Shown: positions 51,379-60,201 of the stretch, in pieces | Layout of the letters: each line of letters opens with the position of its first letter | Position numbering within the stretch: the stretch's first letter is position 1 | Assembly (NCBI RefSeq): GCF_003967075.1 | Contig: NZ_AP018664.1 | Coordinates: 1,054,001 to 1,118,000 of the forward strand | Direction of reading: 5' to 3' | Length of the DNA: 64,000 nucleotides | Source of the DNA: Sphingobium amiense | GTDB lineage: Bacteria > Pseudomonadota > Alphaproteobacteria > Sphingomonadales > Sphingomonadaceae | Program-made: the position numbers and the translations under genes | The notes under the pieces: model-generated | What the model saw: only the letters and a program-made list of their open reading frames with translations | Told to the model about the DNA's origin: nothing | Databases searched by the model: none

Positions 51379-51741
51379 ATGAGCTGGGACGTTGAGAACA
51401 CCGATGAGTTCGGGGAATGGTTCGGCGATCTGCCCCCTGCCGATCAGGACGCGATCGACTTCACGGTCGATCTGCTGATCGCGCAAGGGCCGAAGCTGCG
51501 CTTTCCCCATTCGTCGGGGATCAACAATTCGCGGCACTCGCACATGCGCGAACTGCGAATCCAGAGCGGAGGCAAACCGCTGCGGGTTTTCTACGCCTTC
51601 GATCCGCGGCGGTCGGCGATCCTGTTGATCGGAGGCGACAAGACAGGGGACGACCGTTTCTATGAACGGATGATCCCGGTCGCGGACGACCTTTACGACG
51701 TATATGTGCAGGAATTGAAAGAGGAAGGATTGATAAAATGA
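51379..51741 (+). CDS. higB: HigB-like toxin (RelE superfamily, phage Gp49 type)
   Basis: A 120-aa ribosome-dependent RNase candidate. Segments typical of Gp49-like HigB are NTDEFGEWFGDLPPADQDAI, MRELRIQSGGKPLRVFYAFD and PRRSAILLIGGDKTGDDRFY, with catalytic basic residues in the beta core. ATG 51379 (MSWDVENTDEF) has no clear ribosome-binding site. It precedes its antitoxin, the usual higBA order, with ATGA overlap. Confidence 0.88.
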   Translation: MSWDVENTDEFGEWFGDLPPADQDAIDFTVDLLIAQGPKLRFPHSSGINNSRHSHMRELRIQSGGKPLRVFYAFDPRRSAILLIGGDKTGDDRFYERMIPVADDLYDVYVQELKEEGLIK

Positions 51742-52061
51742 GCGGACATCGCCCGTTTTCCGATCTCAAGAAGGGCTGGAGCGCCGAACGTCTCGCGGAG
51801 AACGCAGCGCGTAAGGCCGAAATGATGGCTGAGCTGGTCAGCCTCGAGCAGTTGCGCGAAGGGCTGGGCATTAGCCAGGAGGAGCTTGCGAACGTCATGG
51901 ACGTGCAGCAGCCCGCCATCTCCAAGCTCGTGCGCCGGCCCGACATGAAGGTCAGCACACTGCGCGAGCTGATCGCGGCGATGGGCGGCGAGTTGCACAT
52001 TACTGCAACCTTCGCCGGCCGCTCGGTCGAAATCGACAATTTCAAGTCGGCCGCCGTCTGA
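51738..52061 (+). CDS. higA: HigA-like XRE antitoxin
   Basis: A 107-aa antitoxin with an XRE helix-turn-helix: LEQLREGLGISQEELANVMD, VQQPAISKLVRRPDMKVSTL, RELIAAMGGELHITATF. The N-terminal 40 residues (RPFSDLKKGWSAERLAENAA) likely contact HigB. Overlaps higB by 4 bp. Confidence 0.9.
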   Translation: MSGHRPFSDLKKGWSAERLAENAARKAEMMAELVSLEQLREGLGISQEELANVMDVQQPAISKLVRRPDMKVSTLRELIAAMGGELHITATFAGRSVEIDNFKSAAV

Positions 52062-52070
52062 CGGCGTCGG

Positions 52071-52235
52071 CTAAATCAGCACCCACTTCACCTCGTCCAG
52101 CGTCACATCGTTGAGTTGGCGATCGTAGAGCTGGGTGGTGCGGGTCGAGCTATGGTTCGCCATGGTCGCGGCCGTCTCCAGGGTGCCGCCATTCTTCAGA
52201 TAGGTCGTGATGCCGGTCGCTGCCGCACACCAGGC
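52071..52235 (-). pseudogene. C-terminal fragment of a XerC-like tyrosine recombinase
   Basis: The minus strand reads ATGITTYLKNGGTLETAATM, ANHSSTRTTQLYDRQLNDVT, LDEVKWVLI, which is the end of an integrase with the GH-like ANHSS box and the nucleophile Tyr in QLYDR. No recombinase-like sequence precedes the ATG; upstream codons (RADDDFLAWCAA) are unrelated. Truncated remnant of a third integrase. Confidence 0.75.
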
Positions 52236-52275
52236 CAGGAAGTCGTCGTCGGCGCGCGTATAGGCGCGAGCTGGT

Positions 52276-52647
52276 TCATCCCGCCGCCTTCTCCCACCGC
52301 GCCGTGGCAGGGCGCGGACTGCCAAGCTCGCGGCGCAGCTCGGCGAACGCCTCGTCGGCTGGGCGGGCCGATTCCAGTTCGGCCGCCGATGCGTCCAGCA
52401 TCCGGCCTAGCAGCTCGTCGCGAAGGTCGCGGTGCGGCTCCAGTTCACGAAAGGTTCGCACGATCGCGAATACCGCTTCGGAAGGATCGGCAAATATGCC
52501 GCGCTTTATGCGCTCAAGCATCCAGTCGGCCAGCGCCGGGGGTAGATACGCCTCGAAGCGCAGACCGCCCGTGCGGGCTTGGTCGCGCAGAGCCTCGGCT
52601 TGGGCACGCTCGGCGGGGTTGTAATAGGGTAGCTCGTCGTCGGTCAT
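52276..52647 (-). CDS. ParD-like hypothetical protein
   Basis: A 123-aa protein starting at ATG 52647 behind GGGAG (MTDDELPYYNPAERAQAEAL). The central part (FEAYLPPALADWMLERIKRG, FADPSEAVFAIVRTFRELEP) resembles ribbon-helix-helix antitoxins of the ParD type. The C-terminus is helical (LGRMLDASAAELESARPADE). No partner toxin follows; the recombinase remnant does. It could be an orphan antitoxin. Confidence 0.6.
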   Translation of the reverse strand: MTDDELPYYNPAERAQAEALRDQARTGGLRFEAYLPPALADWMLERIKRGIFADPSEAVFAIVRTFRELEPHRDLRDELLGRMLDASAAELESARPADEAFAELRRELGSPRPATARWEKAAG

Positions 52648-52767
52648 GGGGCTCCCTCTTTCGCGGTGGATCTCGGAGCCGCTTAAACGCCTCCAATGAA
52701 TCTCCGAGAATGTGTGATAAAGGACATTATCATACATATAAGGGTCGTGCGGGCGCATGGGGAAACC

Positions 52768-53028
52768 TTAGTTGATACCGTTCGCACGGATCTGCGCGAA
52801 GAACTGGGGTTCCTGGCGGTCTTCGACCGCGCAATGGCAGGGGTTCGCGTAATCGTCGATATGCAGGACCGTCGCGCCGCATTGCTGATCCGCCTGCTGC
52901 TTCAGAACGGCGGAAAGCTGTCCAACAGCAAGCGCAGCCAGTTCGACGAATTGACCGAGGCCGAGATTGCCGCGATGGAGCAAACGGTTCAGCGAGCGAT
53001 GACTGAAGCGCCAGACATGCGAAATTGA
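52768..53028 (+). pseudogene. C-terminal remnant of a Fic-family protein
   Basis: VRTDLREELGFLAVFDRAMA, VIVDMQDRRAALLIRLLLQN, GGKLSNSKRSQFDELTEAEI resembles the helical C-terminus that follows the Fic domain (VDMPDR...LQNGG...KR...F..LTD.E). The Fic motif HPFx(D/E)GN is absent, and the upstream codons from 52696 (ECVIKDIIIHIRVVRAHG) are unrelated. Probably a truncated relic, though a small protein could still be made. Confidence 0.6.
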
Positions 53029-53121
53029 TTACCGATATGGGAAAATAATTAAATATCGGGGCCATGATAGAAATTCGATTACAGAAACGTTGGACGCCGG
53101 GTTCGGAACGCTGGCCGGTCG

Positions 53122-53463
53122 ATGACCTTCCAGAGCTATTCTATGGCCGTCGCCAACGCCGACGGCCAGCGCCTCCATCATCAAGAGGAAAGCTATGCCG
53201 CCGCACTCCGGACAGTCGAGCGTCTGACGCTCGCCGCAGTGGTGGCGGGTGCCGACGAATGGCTCGATCGCTTCGTCAACGAGCGCCTGCTCTCGGAGAC
53301 GGCGGCGGACCATGCGCTTGCAATCACCAAGGCCTCTTGCCGCCCAGCCAACGCGCAATCGACGCCCTGCTCGGCGGCAACAGGGGACGCGGGTTCCTTG
53401 GAGGGGCGGCCAGTGCCGCGAGTGCGAGATACGAGCGTGCCGCACATGCAGCGCACTGGTTAG
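53122..53463 (+). CDS. Hypothetical protein, 113 aa
   Basis: Begins MTFQSYSMAVANADGQRLHH and has a helical middle (YAAALRTVERLTLAAVVAGA, DEWLDRFVNERLLSETAADH). After residue ~70 it becomes Cys/Pro/Arg-rich (ASCRPANAQSTPCSAATGDA), as if the frame had been lost. I recognise no family. Treat as a possible fragment in the decayed right end. Confidence 0.35.
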   Translation: MTFQSYSMAVANADGQRLHHQEESYAAALRTVERLTLAAVVAGADEWLDRFVNERLLSETAADHALAITKASCRPANAQSTPCSAATGDAGSLEGRPVPRVRDTSVPHMQRTG

Positions 53464-53560
53464 CGCTCTGCCCTTGTCGATTGGCCTGCTTTCCCTGAGT
53501 TGAGAATCCGGAACCACGAATTCCGTCAATTTGCCTTGGACGAAACTTACGTGATCCGCT

Positions 53561-54598
53561 TCAGCTTAGCTTGTTAATGGACTCGCGCATATGATCCACA
53601 CTGACGCTTGAATAGCGCTGGACCATGCGCAGCGATTTCCAGCCGCCCATGTTCATGATGGTGATGAGATCTATCCCCGCCATCACGCAATGCGAGGCCC
53701 AGTGGTGACGCCAGTCATGAACGGTGAAATCCTCTACTCCCGCGCGCTGGCAGGCGGTGGCGTGCTGATTCTTTATCGGATTGCCGCCAGGGATCTTGGC
53801 CTGACGCGTATCCTGATAGGGTTGGCCGAACCGGTTGAGGAAGACATGCCCCTTCGTTGGCTGTCCCCGCTTCTCCCAGATCGGACGTAGCACGTCCATG
53901 ACGCGAGGATGCATCGGCACGGACCGGATGATGGCATTCTTGCTGTGGTTGAGCCGGATCGACCCTTCGTGCATATCCACGCCGTCGACGCCCCAAGGGA
54001 TTTGCAGCGCCGTCTGGATGCGCGGGCCGTGGAAGGCAAGCATGGTGATGATCGGCTGTATGTGCGGCGCATAGGCCGCCATCAACCGGTCGCGATCTTC
54101 CTTGCTGAGAAAGCGCACACGTTCATTGTTGAACGGAATGGCCTTGATCCGCAGGGGCGGAAGGTCATGCAGGTCGTGATGGACGTTGATCGCCGCCTGA
54201 AACACGGCGCGGTAGCGGTCCTGACCCGCCGGATCATGGCCGGTCAGGTAGGCGCGGCGAAAATGCTCCCAGGCTTGTTTGGGCTCGCGCAGGCTGAAGT
54301 CTCCGATCAGGCCGTTGAGCTTGCCGATGCGCAGGACGTCCGATGCGCAGGGTGGTCTCGCTTTTGTCAGATAACTTTCAAACGCGTCGGCTATTCTGCC
54401 TTGCGCTACGATGGCGGCAGGCCCGAACATCAGCCGGTGTCGCAGCTTCGTCTCATGTTCTGCCATTAGGTGCGCCGCGGCGTCGCGGTCGCTCGTTCCT
54501 GAACTGAACTCCTTGACCTCGATATGCTTGTCGCCAAGCGTGACGGTGCCTCGGATGTAATAGACGCCGTTCTTCCCACGGGTGCGGATGGTGAGCAT
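53561..54598 (-). CDS. Tyrosine recombinase (right integrase)
   Basis: A 345-aa integrase highly similar to the left copy at 3917-4954 (for example RIKAIPF-NERVRFL-KEDRDRL and HDWRHHWASHCVMAGIDLIT are shared). ATG 54598 (MLTIRTRGKNGVYYIRG) has AGGA eight bases upstream. Catalytic residues: Arg in HGPRIQTALQ, HxxR in VHDWRHHW, Trp in GGWKS, Tyr in MVQRYSSV. It lies about 470 bp from the tRNA-Val 3' end with candidate arm repeats between, the standard layout for integration at a tRNA 3' terminus. Confidence 0.93.
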   Translation of the reverse strand: MLTIRTRGKNGVYYIRGTVTLGDKHIEVKEFSSGTSDRDAAAHLMAEHETKLRHRLMFGPAAIVAQGRIADAFESYLTKARPPCASDVLRIGKLNGLIGDFSLREPKQAWEHFRRAYLTGHDPAGQDRYRAVFQAAINVHHDLHDLPPLRIKAIPFNNERVRFLSKEDRDRLMAAYAPHIQPIITMLAFHGPRIQTALQIPWGVDGVDMHEGSIRLNHSKNAIIRSVPMHPRVMDVLRPIWEKRGQPTKGHVFLNRFGQPYQDTRQAKIPGGNPIKNQHATACQRAGVEDFTVHDWRHHWASHCVMAGIDLITIMNMGGWKSLRMVQRYSSVSVDHMRESINKLS

Positions 54599-54938
54599 TT
54601 TATTTTCCTTTGCCTTTGATCGCACGCCTGAACCCAGCGGATTTCTTTGCCTGCATGATGAGGGCGCGTGCTGTTTCAGGAAGGGCTGGTGCGTTGTGCT
54701 ACCCAGAGTTTCGCTCCGTGAAGGCGCGGCGGTGCCCGAGCCTGACTTAAGCCGAAGGCGTTTCGCTTCGCGCCAGCGTATGGGTTGCGAGTAAGAATGC
54801 TCGGCAGGCTCTGCGTCGGCTGCTGCTGCAAAGCTGCCCTGTTTGGCATCGGCGAAGGGCTATAATTCCCGTTTGCCTGAAGTTGTTTCGGCAGCGTGTG
54901 CGACTCGAGAATTCGCTCCCATCGCCCGGCATTTGCAT

Positions 54939-54988
54939 GCCCAGAATTTGCCAAAAGAGACCCGGATTTGCCCAGAATTTGCCCAAAA
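54939..54988. repeat. Direct repeats between integrase and tRNA-Val
   Basis: GCCCAGAATTTGCCAAAA (54939-54956) and GCCCAGAATTTGCCCAAAA (54970-54988) are spaced 31 bp; a further TTTGCCC lies between. Spacing of three helical turns and the location suggest integrase arm-type sites next to the attachment site. Confidence 0.5.
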
Positions 54989-55031
54989 ACTGGTGGGCAC
55001 GGGCCTGCTTCACGGCCAGTTCCAGGCAAAC

Positions 55032-55068
55032 AAAAACCCCGCAAAACCATTGGTTTTACGGGGTTTTT
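55032..55068 (-). terminator. Intrinsic terminator of tRNA-Val
   Basis: AAAAACCCCG and CGGGGTTTTT arms with inner AAAACCA/TGGTTTT make an almost unbroken stem. Read on the minus strand it ends in GGGGTTTTTG, just downstream of the tRNA. Confidence 0.8.
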
Positions 55069-55070
55069 GA

Positions 55071-55145
55071 TGGTGGGCGTGGCAAGGATTGAACTTGCGA
55101 CCCCTGCGATGTCAACACAGTGCTCTACCACTGAGCTACACGCCC
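55071..55145 (-). tRNA. tRNA-Val(GAC)
   Basis: 75 nt including an encoded CCA. The acceptor GGGCGTG pairs with CACGCCC; the D-arm is GCTC-AGTGGTA-GAGC. The anticodon stem CTGTG/CGCAG closes the loop TTGACAT with anticodon GAC; the T-arm is GCAAG-TTCAATC-CTTGC. The accessory block ends a few hundred bases from its 3' end, so it is the probable integration target. I found no second copy of its 3' end at the left boundary within the window. Confidence 0.95.
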
Positions 55146-55274
55146 ACTGTGGAGGGGGCCAATAGCCGGGGGAGGGAGGGGGTGCAAGCGGGAAATTGCG
55201 CGCCGCCGATATTCTTCTGGACAGAGCGGGGGGCGGTCATATGCTGCGGCGCAAACAGGGGACGCCGGGACATC

Positions 55275-56606
55275 ATGCTGCCATCGCCATCTTCGACCGT
55301 GGAGCCTGGGCCGCGTCTGCCCTTTTACAGGCAGCTCTATTTTCAGGTGCTCGCGGCGATCGCGCTGGGCGTGGCGATCGGCCATTTCTTCCCCGACGCG
55401 GGCGTGCAGCTCAAGCCTCTGGGCGAAGCCTTCATCAAGCTGGTGAAGATGATCATCGCGCCGGTCATCTTCCTTACCATCGTCACCGGCATCGCGGGAA
55501 TGAAGGAACTAGGCGCAATCGGGCGTGTGGCCGCCAAGGCATTCGGCTATTTCCTGACCTTCTCGACGCTGGCGCTGATCGTCGGCCTGATCGTCGCCAA
55601 TGTGGTCCAGCCGGGCGCCGGGCTGAACATCGACCCCGCCAGTCTCGACGCGGGCAAGGTCGCCGATTATGCCCATCAGGCGCATGAGCGCACGCTCACC
55701 GGCTTCCTGATGAGCATCATTCCAGCGACGATGGTGTCGGCTGTGGCGGATGGCAACATCCTTCAGGTGCTGTTCGTCGCCATCCTCTTCGGTGTTGCGC
55801 TGACGATGATCGGGGAGAAAGCCGCCCCGCTGATGACCGTGCTGGAATCGGCCAGCCATGCCGTGTTCAAGCTGGTGTCGCTGCTGATGAAAGCCGCGCC
55901 GCTGGGGGCGTTCGGCGCGATGGCCTTCACCATCGGCGAATATGGGGTGGGCACGCTCGCCAACCTCGCGGGTCTGGTCGCGACCTTCTACCTTACCTCC
56001 CTTCTGTTCGTGCTGGTCGTGCTGGGCGCGGTCGGATGGGCGGTGGGGTTCAACATCCTGCACCTCATCCGATACCTCAAGGCTGAACTGCTGCTGGTGC
56101 TGGGCACCTCCTCGTCTGAAGCGGCGCTGCCCAGCCTGATCGAGAAGATGGAGCGCGCCGGATGCCGCAAGTCGGTCGTCGGGCTGGTGGTGCCGACGGG
56201 ATACAGCTTCAACCTTGACGGCACCAATATCTATATGACGCTGGCGGCGCTGTTCATCGCGCAGGCGTGCAATGTGCATATCAGCCTGGAGGAGCAGATC
56301 CTGCTGCTGCTGGTCGCGATGGTTTCTTCCAAGGGCGCGGCGGGCGTGACGGGCGCGGGCTTCATCACGCTGGCGGCCACGCTGTCGATCGTGCCGTCGG
56401 TGCCGGTGGCGGGCATGACTCTGATTCTTGGCGTCGACCGCTTCATGAGCGAATGCCGCAGCCTTACCAACTTCATCGGCAATGCGGTCGCGACTGTGGT
56501 GGTGTCGGCGTGGGAGAAGGGGCTGGACCGGGATCGCTTCAACGCCGCCATGGCGGGCCTGCCGCTCGACCCGACGCCCGACATGCAGGAAGTCGTGCCT
56601 GACTGA
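55275..56606 (+). CDS. dctA: C4-dicarboxylate:cation symporter (DctA, DAACS family)
   Basis: A 443-aa secondary transporter importing succinate, fumarate and malate. Start at ATG 55275 ([20 protein letters not shown]); the frame open from 55089 crosses the tRNA. Family signatures: [19 protein letters not shown], the serine-rich hairpin [40 protein letters not shown] and [20 protein letters not shown]. About eight membrane helices plus two re-entrant loops. First chromosomal gene right of the island. Confidence 0.92.
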   Translation: MLPSPSSTVEPGPRLPFYRQLYFQVLAAIALGVAIGHFFPDAGVQLKPLGEAFIKLVKMIIAPVIFLTIVTGIAGMKELGAIGRVAAKAFGYFLTFSTLALIVGLIVANVVQPGAGLNIDPASLDAGKVADYAHQAHERTLTGFLMSIIPATMVSAVADGNILQVLFVAILFGVALTMIGEKAAPLMTVLESASHAVFKLVSLLMKAAPLGAFGAMAFTIGEYGVGTLANLAGLVATFYLTSLLFVLVVLGAVGWAVGFNILHLIRYLKAELLLVLGTSSSEAALPSLIEKMERAGCRKSVVGLVVPTGYSFNLDGTNIYMTLAALFIAQACNVHISLEEQILLLLVAMVSSKGAAGVTGAGFITLAATLSIVPSVPVAGMTLILGVDRFMSECRSLTNFIGNAVATVVVSAWEKGLDRDRFNAAMAGLPLDPTPDMQEVVPD

Positions 56607-56610
56607 CCGG

Positions 56611-56988
56611 TTAGCTCAGGCCTGACACGGTCTCGCTGCCGAACATGCGTTCCACTTCCAGCACCAGATCGCGCAGGTGAAACGGCTTGGACAGCACCTT
56701 GGCCTGCGGCACCGCCTTACCGGCCTTCAGCGTCACGGCGGCAAATCCGGTGATGAACATGATTCGCATGTCGGGCGCGATCTGGGCCGCATGCTGGGCC
56801 AGTTCGATCCCGTCCATTTCCGGCATGACGATGTCGGTCAGCAGCAGGTCGAACTGGTGCGGAGCGAGATAGGGCATCGCCTCGACGCCGCTGGCGACCG
56901 CAACCACGTCATATCCCGACCGTTCGAGCGCGCGGGCAAGGTAGGTCCGCATGCTGTCATCGTCTTCCGCCAATAAGATGCGAACCAT
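56611..56988 (-). CDS. cpdR: CpdR-like single-domain response regulator
   Basis: A 125-aa stand-alone receiver. ATG 56988 gives MVRILLAEDDDSMRTYLARA with the acidic pocket. The phospho-acceptor Asp is in FDLLLTDIVMPEMDGIEL, the Thr in MFITGFAAVTL and the Lys in AKVLSKPFHLRDL. It closely fits alphaproteobacterial CpdR, which in its unphosphorylated form brings substrates to ClpXP in the cell cycle. Convergent with dctA and divergent from the next gene. Confidence 0.87.
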   Translation of the reverse strand: MVRILLAEDDDSMRTYLARALERSGYDVVAVASGVEAMPYLAPHQFDLLLTDIVMPEMDGIELAQHAAQIAPDMRIMFITGFAAVTLKAGKAVPQAKVLSKPFHLRDLVLEVERMFGSETVSGLS

Positions 56989-57102
56989 CGCCCCCACATT
57001 CCCGTCATCATGTCCGGCGCGATTCCATCCCCCCTTGGATGGCGCGACGCACCATATTATGCGACAAGGGGTAAATTTTATCCACCCACCAGGGCGCTTT
57101 TG

Positions 57103-58017
57103 ATGGCCTGCGGGAAAGGAGCGACGTTGGATCTTCGCGCGCCGCCGGCACCGACGCTGAGCGACCCCTGTTTCGATCTTCATGGATCGGTCGATCCCGA
57201 CCGGCCCCTGATCCTGTCCGTGCCCCATGCGGGACGCGATTATCCCGACGATCTGATCGCCAGGGCGCGGGTGAAGCCGTCCATCCTGCGCCGGCTCGAA
57301 GACCGCTGGGCCGACCTGCTGATCCATCCGCTGCTGGACCGGGGCTTTACCGCCATCGTGGCGAAAGCGCCCCGCGCGATGATCGACCTCAACCGGCATG
57401 AGCGGGAAATCGATTCGGGGATGATCGCCGACCTGCCGCATGGCGCGGCCCTGCAAAGCAGCGCCAAGCTGCGCGGCGGGCTGGGCCTCTTCCCCCGCCG
57501 CATGCCGGGTGCGTCCGAACTGTGGCAGCGGCCGATGGACTGGAGCGAGGCGCAGCGGCGGATCGACCTGTTCCACCGGCCCTATCACGCGATGCTGGCC
57601 CGCCTGATGGCGAATGCCCGGCGAGCGCATGGCCACGCGATCCTGATCGACCTTCATTCCATGCCGCCGCTGCCGCGCGCGGCGGCCAAGGACGTAGTCA
57701 GCGTGGTGCTGGGCGACCGGTTCGGGCGGAGCGCATCCAACCGCCTGCTGGCGCTAGCGGCGGAGGTCGCCGGAAGCCGGGGTCTGTCGGTCGGGCAGAA
57801 CCACCCCTATGCGGGCGATCACATCATCGAGCGGCACGGCAGGCCCGATCACGGGCTGCACGCGATCCAGTTGGAGATCGACCGCGCGCTCTATCTCGAT
57901 CCGGCGCTCGACCGGCCCGATGTCGGCCTCGCGCGCACGCAGGCGCTGGTGGCGGAAATCGCCGAAGCGCTGTCGGTCGAACTGCCGCGCGCGGGTTATG
58001 CGCTGGCGGCGGAGTAG
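57103..58017 (+). CDS. hutG: N-formylglutamate amidohydrolase
   Basis: Hydrolyses N-formyl-glutamate or a related N-acyl amino acid. The family pattern is clear: RPLILSVPHAGRDYPDDL, MIDLNRHEREIDSG, ILIDLHSMPPLP, NHPYAGDHIIERHGRPDHGL and QLEIDRALYLD. ATG 57103 gives 304 aa; TTG 57127 has a much better GGAAAGGAG site. Divergent from cpdR. No other hut genes are beside it, so a role in histidine breakdown is only presumed. Confidence 0.88.
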   Translation: MACGKGATLDLRAPPAPTLSDPCFDLHGSVDPDRPLILSVPHAGRDYPDDLIARARVKPSILRRLEDRWADLLIHPLLDRGFTAIVAKAPRAMIDLNRHEREIDSGMIADLPHGAALQSSAKLRGGLGLFPRRMPGASELWQRPMDWSEAQRRIDLFHRPYHAMLARLMANARRAHGHAILIDLHSMPPLPRAAAKDVVSVVLGDRFGRSASNRLLALAAEVAGSRGLSVGQNHPYAGDHIIERHGRPDHGLHAIQLEIDRALYLDPALDRPDVGLARTQALVAEIAEALSVELPRAGYALAAE

Positions 58018-58028
58018 AGCCTAAGAGC

Positions 58029-59909
58029 CTAGCGGTCGGCGGCGATCACCCGGCGCGCGCCGGTCATGCTGAGATGATGGGAATCGAAATAGAGCGGGCG
58101 GCCCGCTTCGAGCAGGTCGCAGCGTTCGCGCGGGCAGAGGATCGCCGTCGCGTCGATCAAATGGACGCCGCGCGCGCGCCAGCGGGAGACGGCGCCACGC
58201 AGGTGGATCGTCCGGGCGATAACGTCCGACCGCTCGACGCCAAGCGCTTCCGACAAACGGCCCTGAGCCGCCAGATGCGCCAGACGACGCGGCACGTCGA
58301 AGGGCTGGGGCGGAACGGCTCCGATCAGCGTCACGCTGCGCCCCTCGCTCCTGATCGCTACGATGGTGCGGTCCAGCTTTGCGACGAAGGCGGGGTCGTC
58401 GAAGCGGCCGTTGGCCCAGAAAGCGGCGAGATACACGTGGCGGATGCCCCGGTCGGCGCGGATCGCATCGAGGGCGGCGCGGTTGGCGGCGGCGCAGCGC
58501 GGATCGGTGGCGTCATAGCCGATCACAGGCGGACAACTGGAGGTCGTGCGCTCGACCAGCGCGCGCCCCTCGCGGCGCAGTTTTTCCGACAGGGCGTAGG
58601 AAAGCTCGACGCCATGGCTGTCGCCCCAGAGCATCGTGTCTGGGCGTGCCCGCGCGCCCAGAATGCAGGGCCGCTCGCCGCGCAGGCTGTTGTCGTGGCA
58701 CTGGCCCCTCGCCGGGCTGACATCGTGCCGGGCGGCGAGAAGCCGGAGCGCCTCGGGCCTGAAACGCGATGGCCACCCGCCCTGCGCCATCAGCGCCAGC
58801 GAGGCGGCGGCGATCAGCAGGGTGGCCGCTGCCGTGAAGGAGAAGATGGCTTTGGCCGAAAAGCGCGCAGGGTCACGGAACGGGCGCTCGACGAAGCGCC
58901 ACGACAGGATGGCCGCGACGAAGGACGCGGCGGTCACGCTCGTGCGCGTCCCGCCTGACAGGGGCAGGTCGGTGACGTATTCGGTGAAGACGATCAGCGG
59001 CCAGTGCCACAGATAGAGGGAATAGGAGATCAGGCCGATCCCGACCAGCAGCCGCATCGACAGCAACCGGCCGACGCTGGTTCCGGGCGCCGCGTAGAGC
59101 ATGGCGGCGGCCCCGAGCACCGGGGGCAGCGCGGTGATGCCGGGAAAGATCGTGGTGCGATCATAGCAAAAGACCGCGAAGGCGACGGCGGCCAGTCCGC
59201 CCCATGCGATCGCTTCCCGCAGCCACCGCACGCGCACCGCCGGAATGGCTCCCAGCGCGAGCAGCGCGCCCGCGAACAGCTCCCACGCGCGGGTGGGGAG
59301 CAGATAGAAGGTGAAGCCGCTCGTGTCCCGCTGCATCAGGATCGCCAGCGTCAGTGAAATCAGGGCTATTCCGCCGACGACCGCTACCCGACCGCGCGGA
59401 GCGAAGCGTGCCAGCAGCATCAGCAGGATGGGGAAGCCGATATAATATTGCTCTTCGACCGCCAGCGACCAGGTGTGAAGCAGCGGCTTCACGTCCGCGC
59501 CCCCGGCGAAATAGCCGGTGTCGGTGAAGAACCAGAGGTTCGACGCAAAGGCGCTGGCCGCCAGCGCGGAGCGGGGCACACCCTCCAGATCGCCGGGGAA
59601 GTAGAGCCACGCGCTTGCGGCGAGCACGGCGAGGATCATCGTGCTCAGCGCCGGGACGATGCGCCGGAAGCGCCGCTCGTAGAATCGCAGGATCGAAAAG
59701 CGGCCTGCGTCGATTTCCCGTGCGATGATGCCGGTAATCAGAAAGCCTGAAATCACGAAAAATATGTCGACGCCGACATAGCCGCCCGAAAAGCCCGGAA
59801 CATGGGCGTGAAACAGGAGCACCGGCAGAATCGCGACCGAACGCAGGCCGTCGACATCGCGGCGATAGCGAATCGCGGACAGGGGATCGGGGCGGGCAGG
59901 GCCGTGCAT
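58029..59909 (-). CDS. Acyltransferase 3 (OafA/YrhL type) fused to SGNH domain
   Basis: A 626-aa integral membrane O-acyltransferase. The AT3 domain starts RRDVDGLRSVAILPVLLFHA, GGYVGVDIFFVISGFLITGI and has RFYERRFRRIVPAL plus about ten helices. The periplasmic SGNH hydrolase-like domain begins near residue 400, with the nucleophile Ser in TMLWGDSHGVELSY and the catalytic Asp/His in YFDSHHLSMTGARRVI. Such fusions acetylate surface polysaccharides such as O-antigen or exopolysaccharide. Next to the rfb-like flank once the island is removed, it may decorate the same polymer. Confidence 0.92.
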   Translation of the reverse strand: MHGPARPDPLSAIRYRRDVDGLRSVAILPVLLFHAHVPGFSGGYVGVDIFFVISGFLITGIIAREIDAGRFSILRFYERRFRRIVPALSTMILAVLAASAWLYFPGDLEGVPRSALAASAFASNLWFFTDTGYFAGGADVKPLLHTWSLAVEEQYYIGFPILLMLLARFAPRGRVAVVGGIALISLTLAILMQRDTSGFTFYLLPTRAWELFAGALLALGAIPAVRVRWLREAIAWGGLAAVAFAVFCYDRTTIFPGITALPPVLGAAAMLYAAPGTSVGRLLSMRLLVGIGLISYSLYLWHWPLIVFTEYVTDLPLSGGTRTSVTAASFVAAILSWRFVERPFRDPARFSAKAIFSFTAAATLLIAAASLALMAQGGWPSRFRPEALRLLAARHDVSPARGQCHDNSLRGERPCILGARARPDTMLWGDSHGVELSYALSEKLRREGRALVERTTSSCPPVIGYDATDPRCAAANRAALDAIRADRGIRHVYLAAFWANGRFDDPAFVAKLDRTIVAIRSEGRSVTLIGAVPPQPFDVPRRLAHLAAQGRLSEALGVERSDVIARTIHLRGAVSRWRARGVHLIDATAILCPRERCDLLEAGRPLYFDSHHLSMTGARRVIAADR

Positions 59910-59971
59910 CGGCCCGCCCTAGCGCCAAAGCCCTGACATTTGATTGATCGCGCGACCGGTCCGCTTATGAC

Positions 59972-60104
59972 GATTGCACGTAACGCAATCGTCCTTTCGC
60001 CCTTCGCATTTGCGAAAGATCGCCGATCCCCGCAAAAGAGGTGTGCCTTTCAGGCATCCTCTCCTAAAAACTTTCAGGCTGGTCTTCGGATCAGCCTTTT
60101 TTTT
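59972..60104 (+). ncRNA. Candidate structured small RNA with intrinsic terminator
   Basis: Between two minus-strand genes the plus strand holds consecutive hairpins: CGATTGC/GCAATCG (59971-59991), TTCGCA/TGCGAA (60003-60016) and GAGG-TGCCT/AGGCA-CCTC (60038-60061). A single-stranded pyrimidine stretch TCTCCTAAAAAC follows, then the terminator GGCTGGTC-TTCG-GATCAGCC followed by eight T. TTGATC (59944) and TATGAC (59966) give a possible promoter with a 16-bp spacer. No ORF fits. The CCTCTCCT could pair with Shine-Dalgarno sequences. Confidence 0.55.
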
Positions 60105-60201
60105 GTCATCGCTCTGGTCTAGGAAAGTCGGGCCGATGGCGCGCCATTAAAACAGTTTCTGGAGAGGAGCCGCCGGTCGAACCGGCAGGCGCGACATGGC
60201 T

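Noticed and set aside
54934..55000. CRISPR-like repeat array near tRNA-Val
   Set aside because: Only two copies of an 18-nt direct repeat and no cas genes; integrase arm sites fit better.
55089..55274. Upstream extension of dctA
   Set aside because: It would run through the tRNA-Val gene; the transporter homology begins at 55275.
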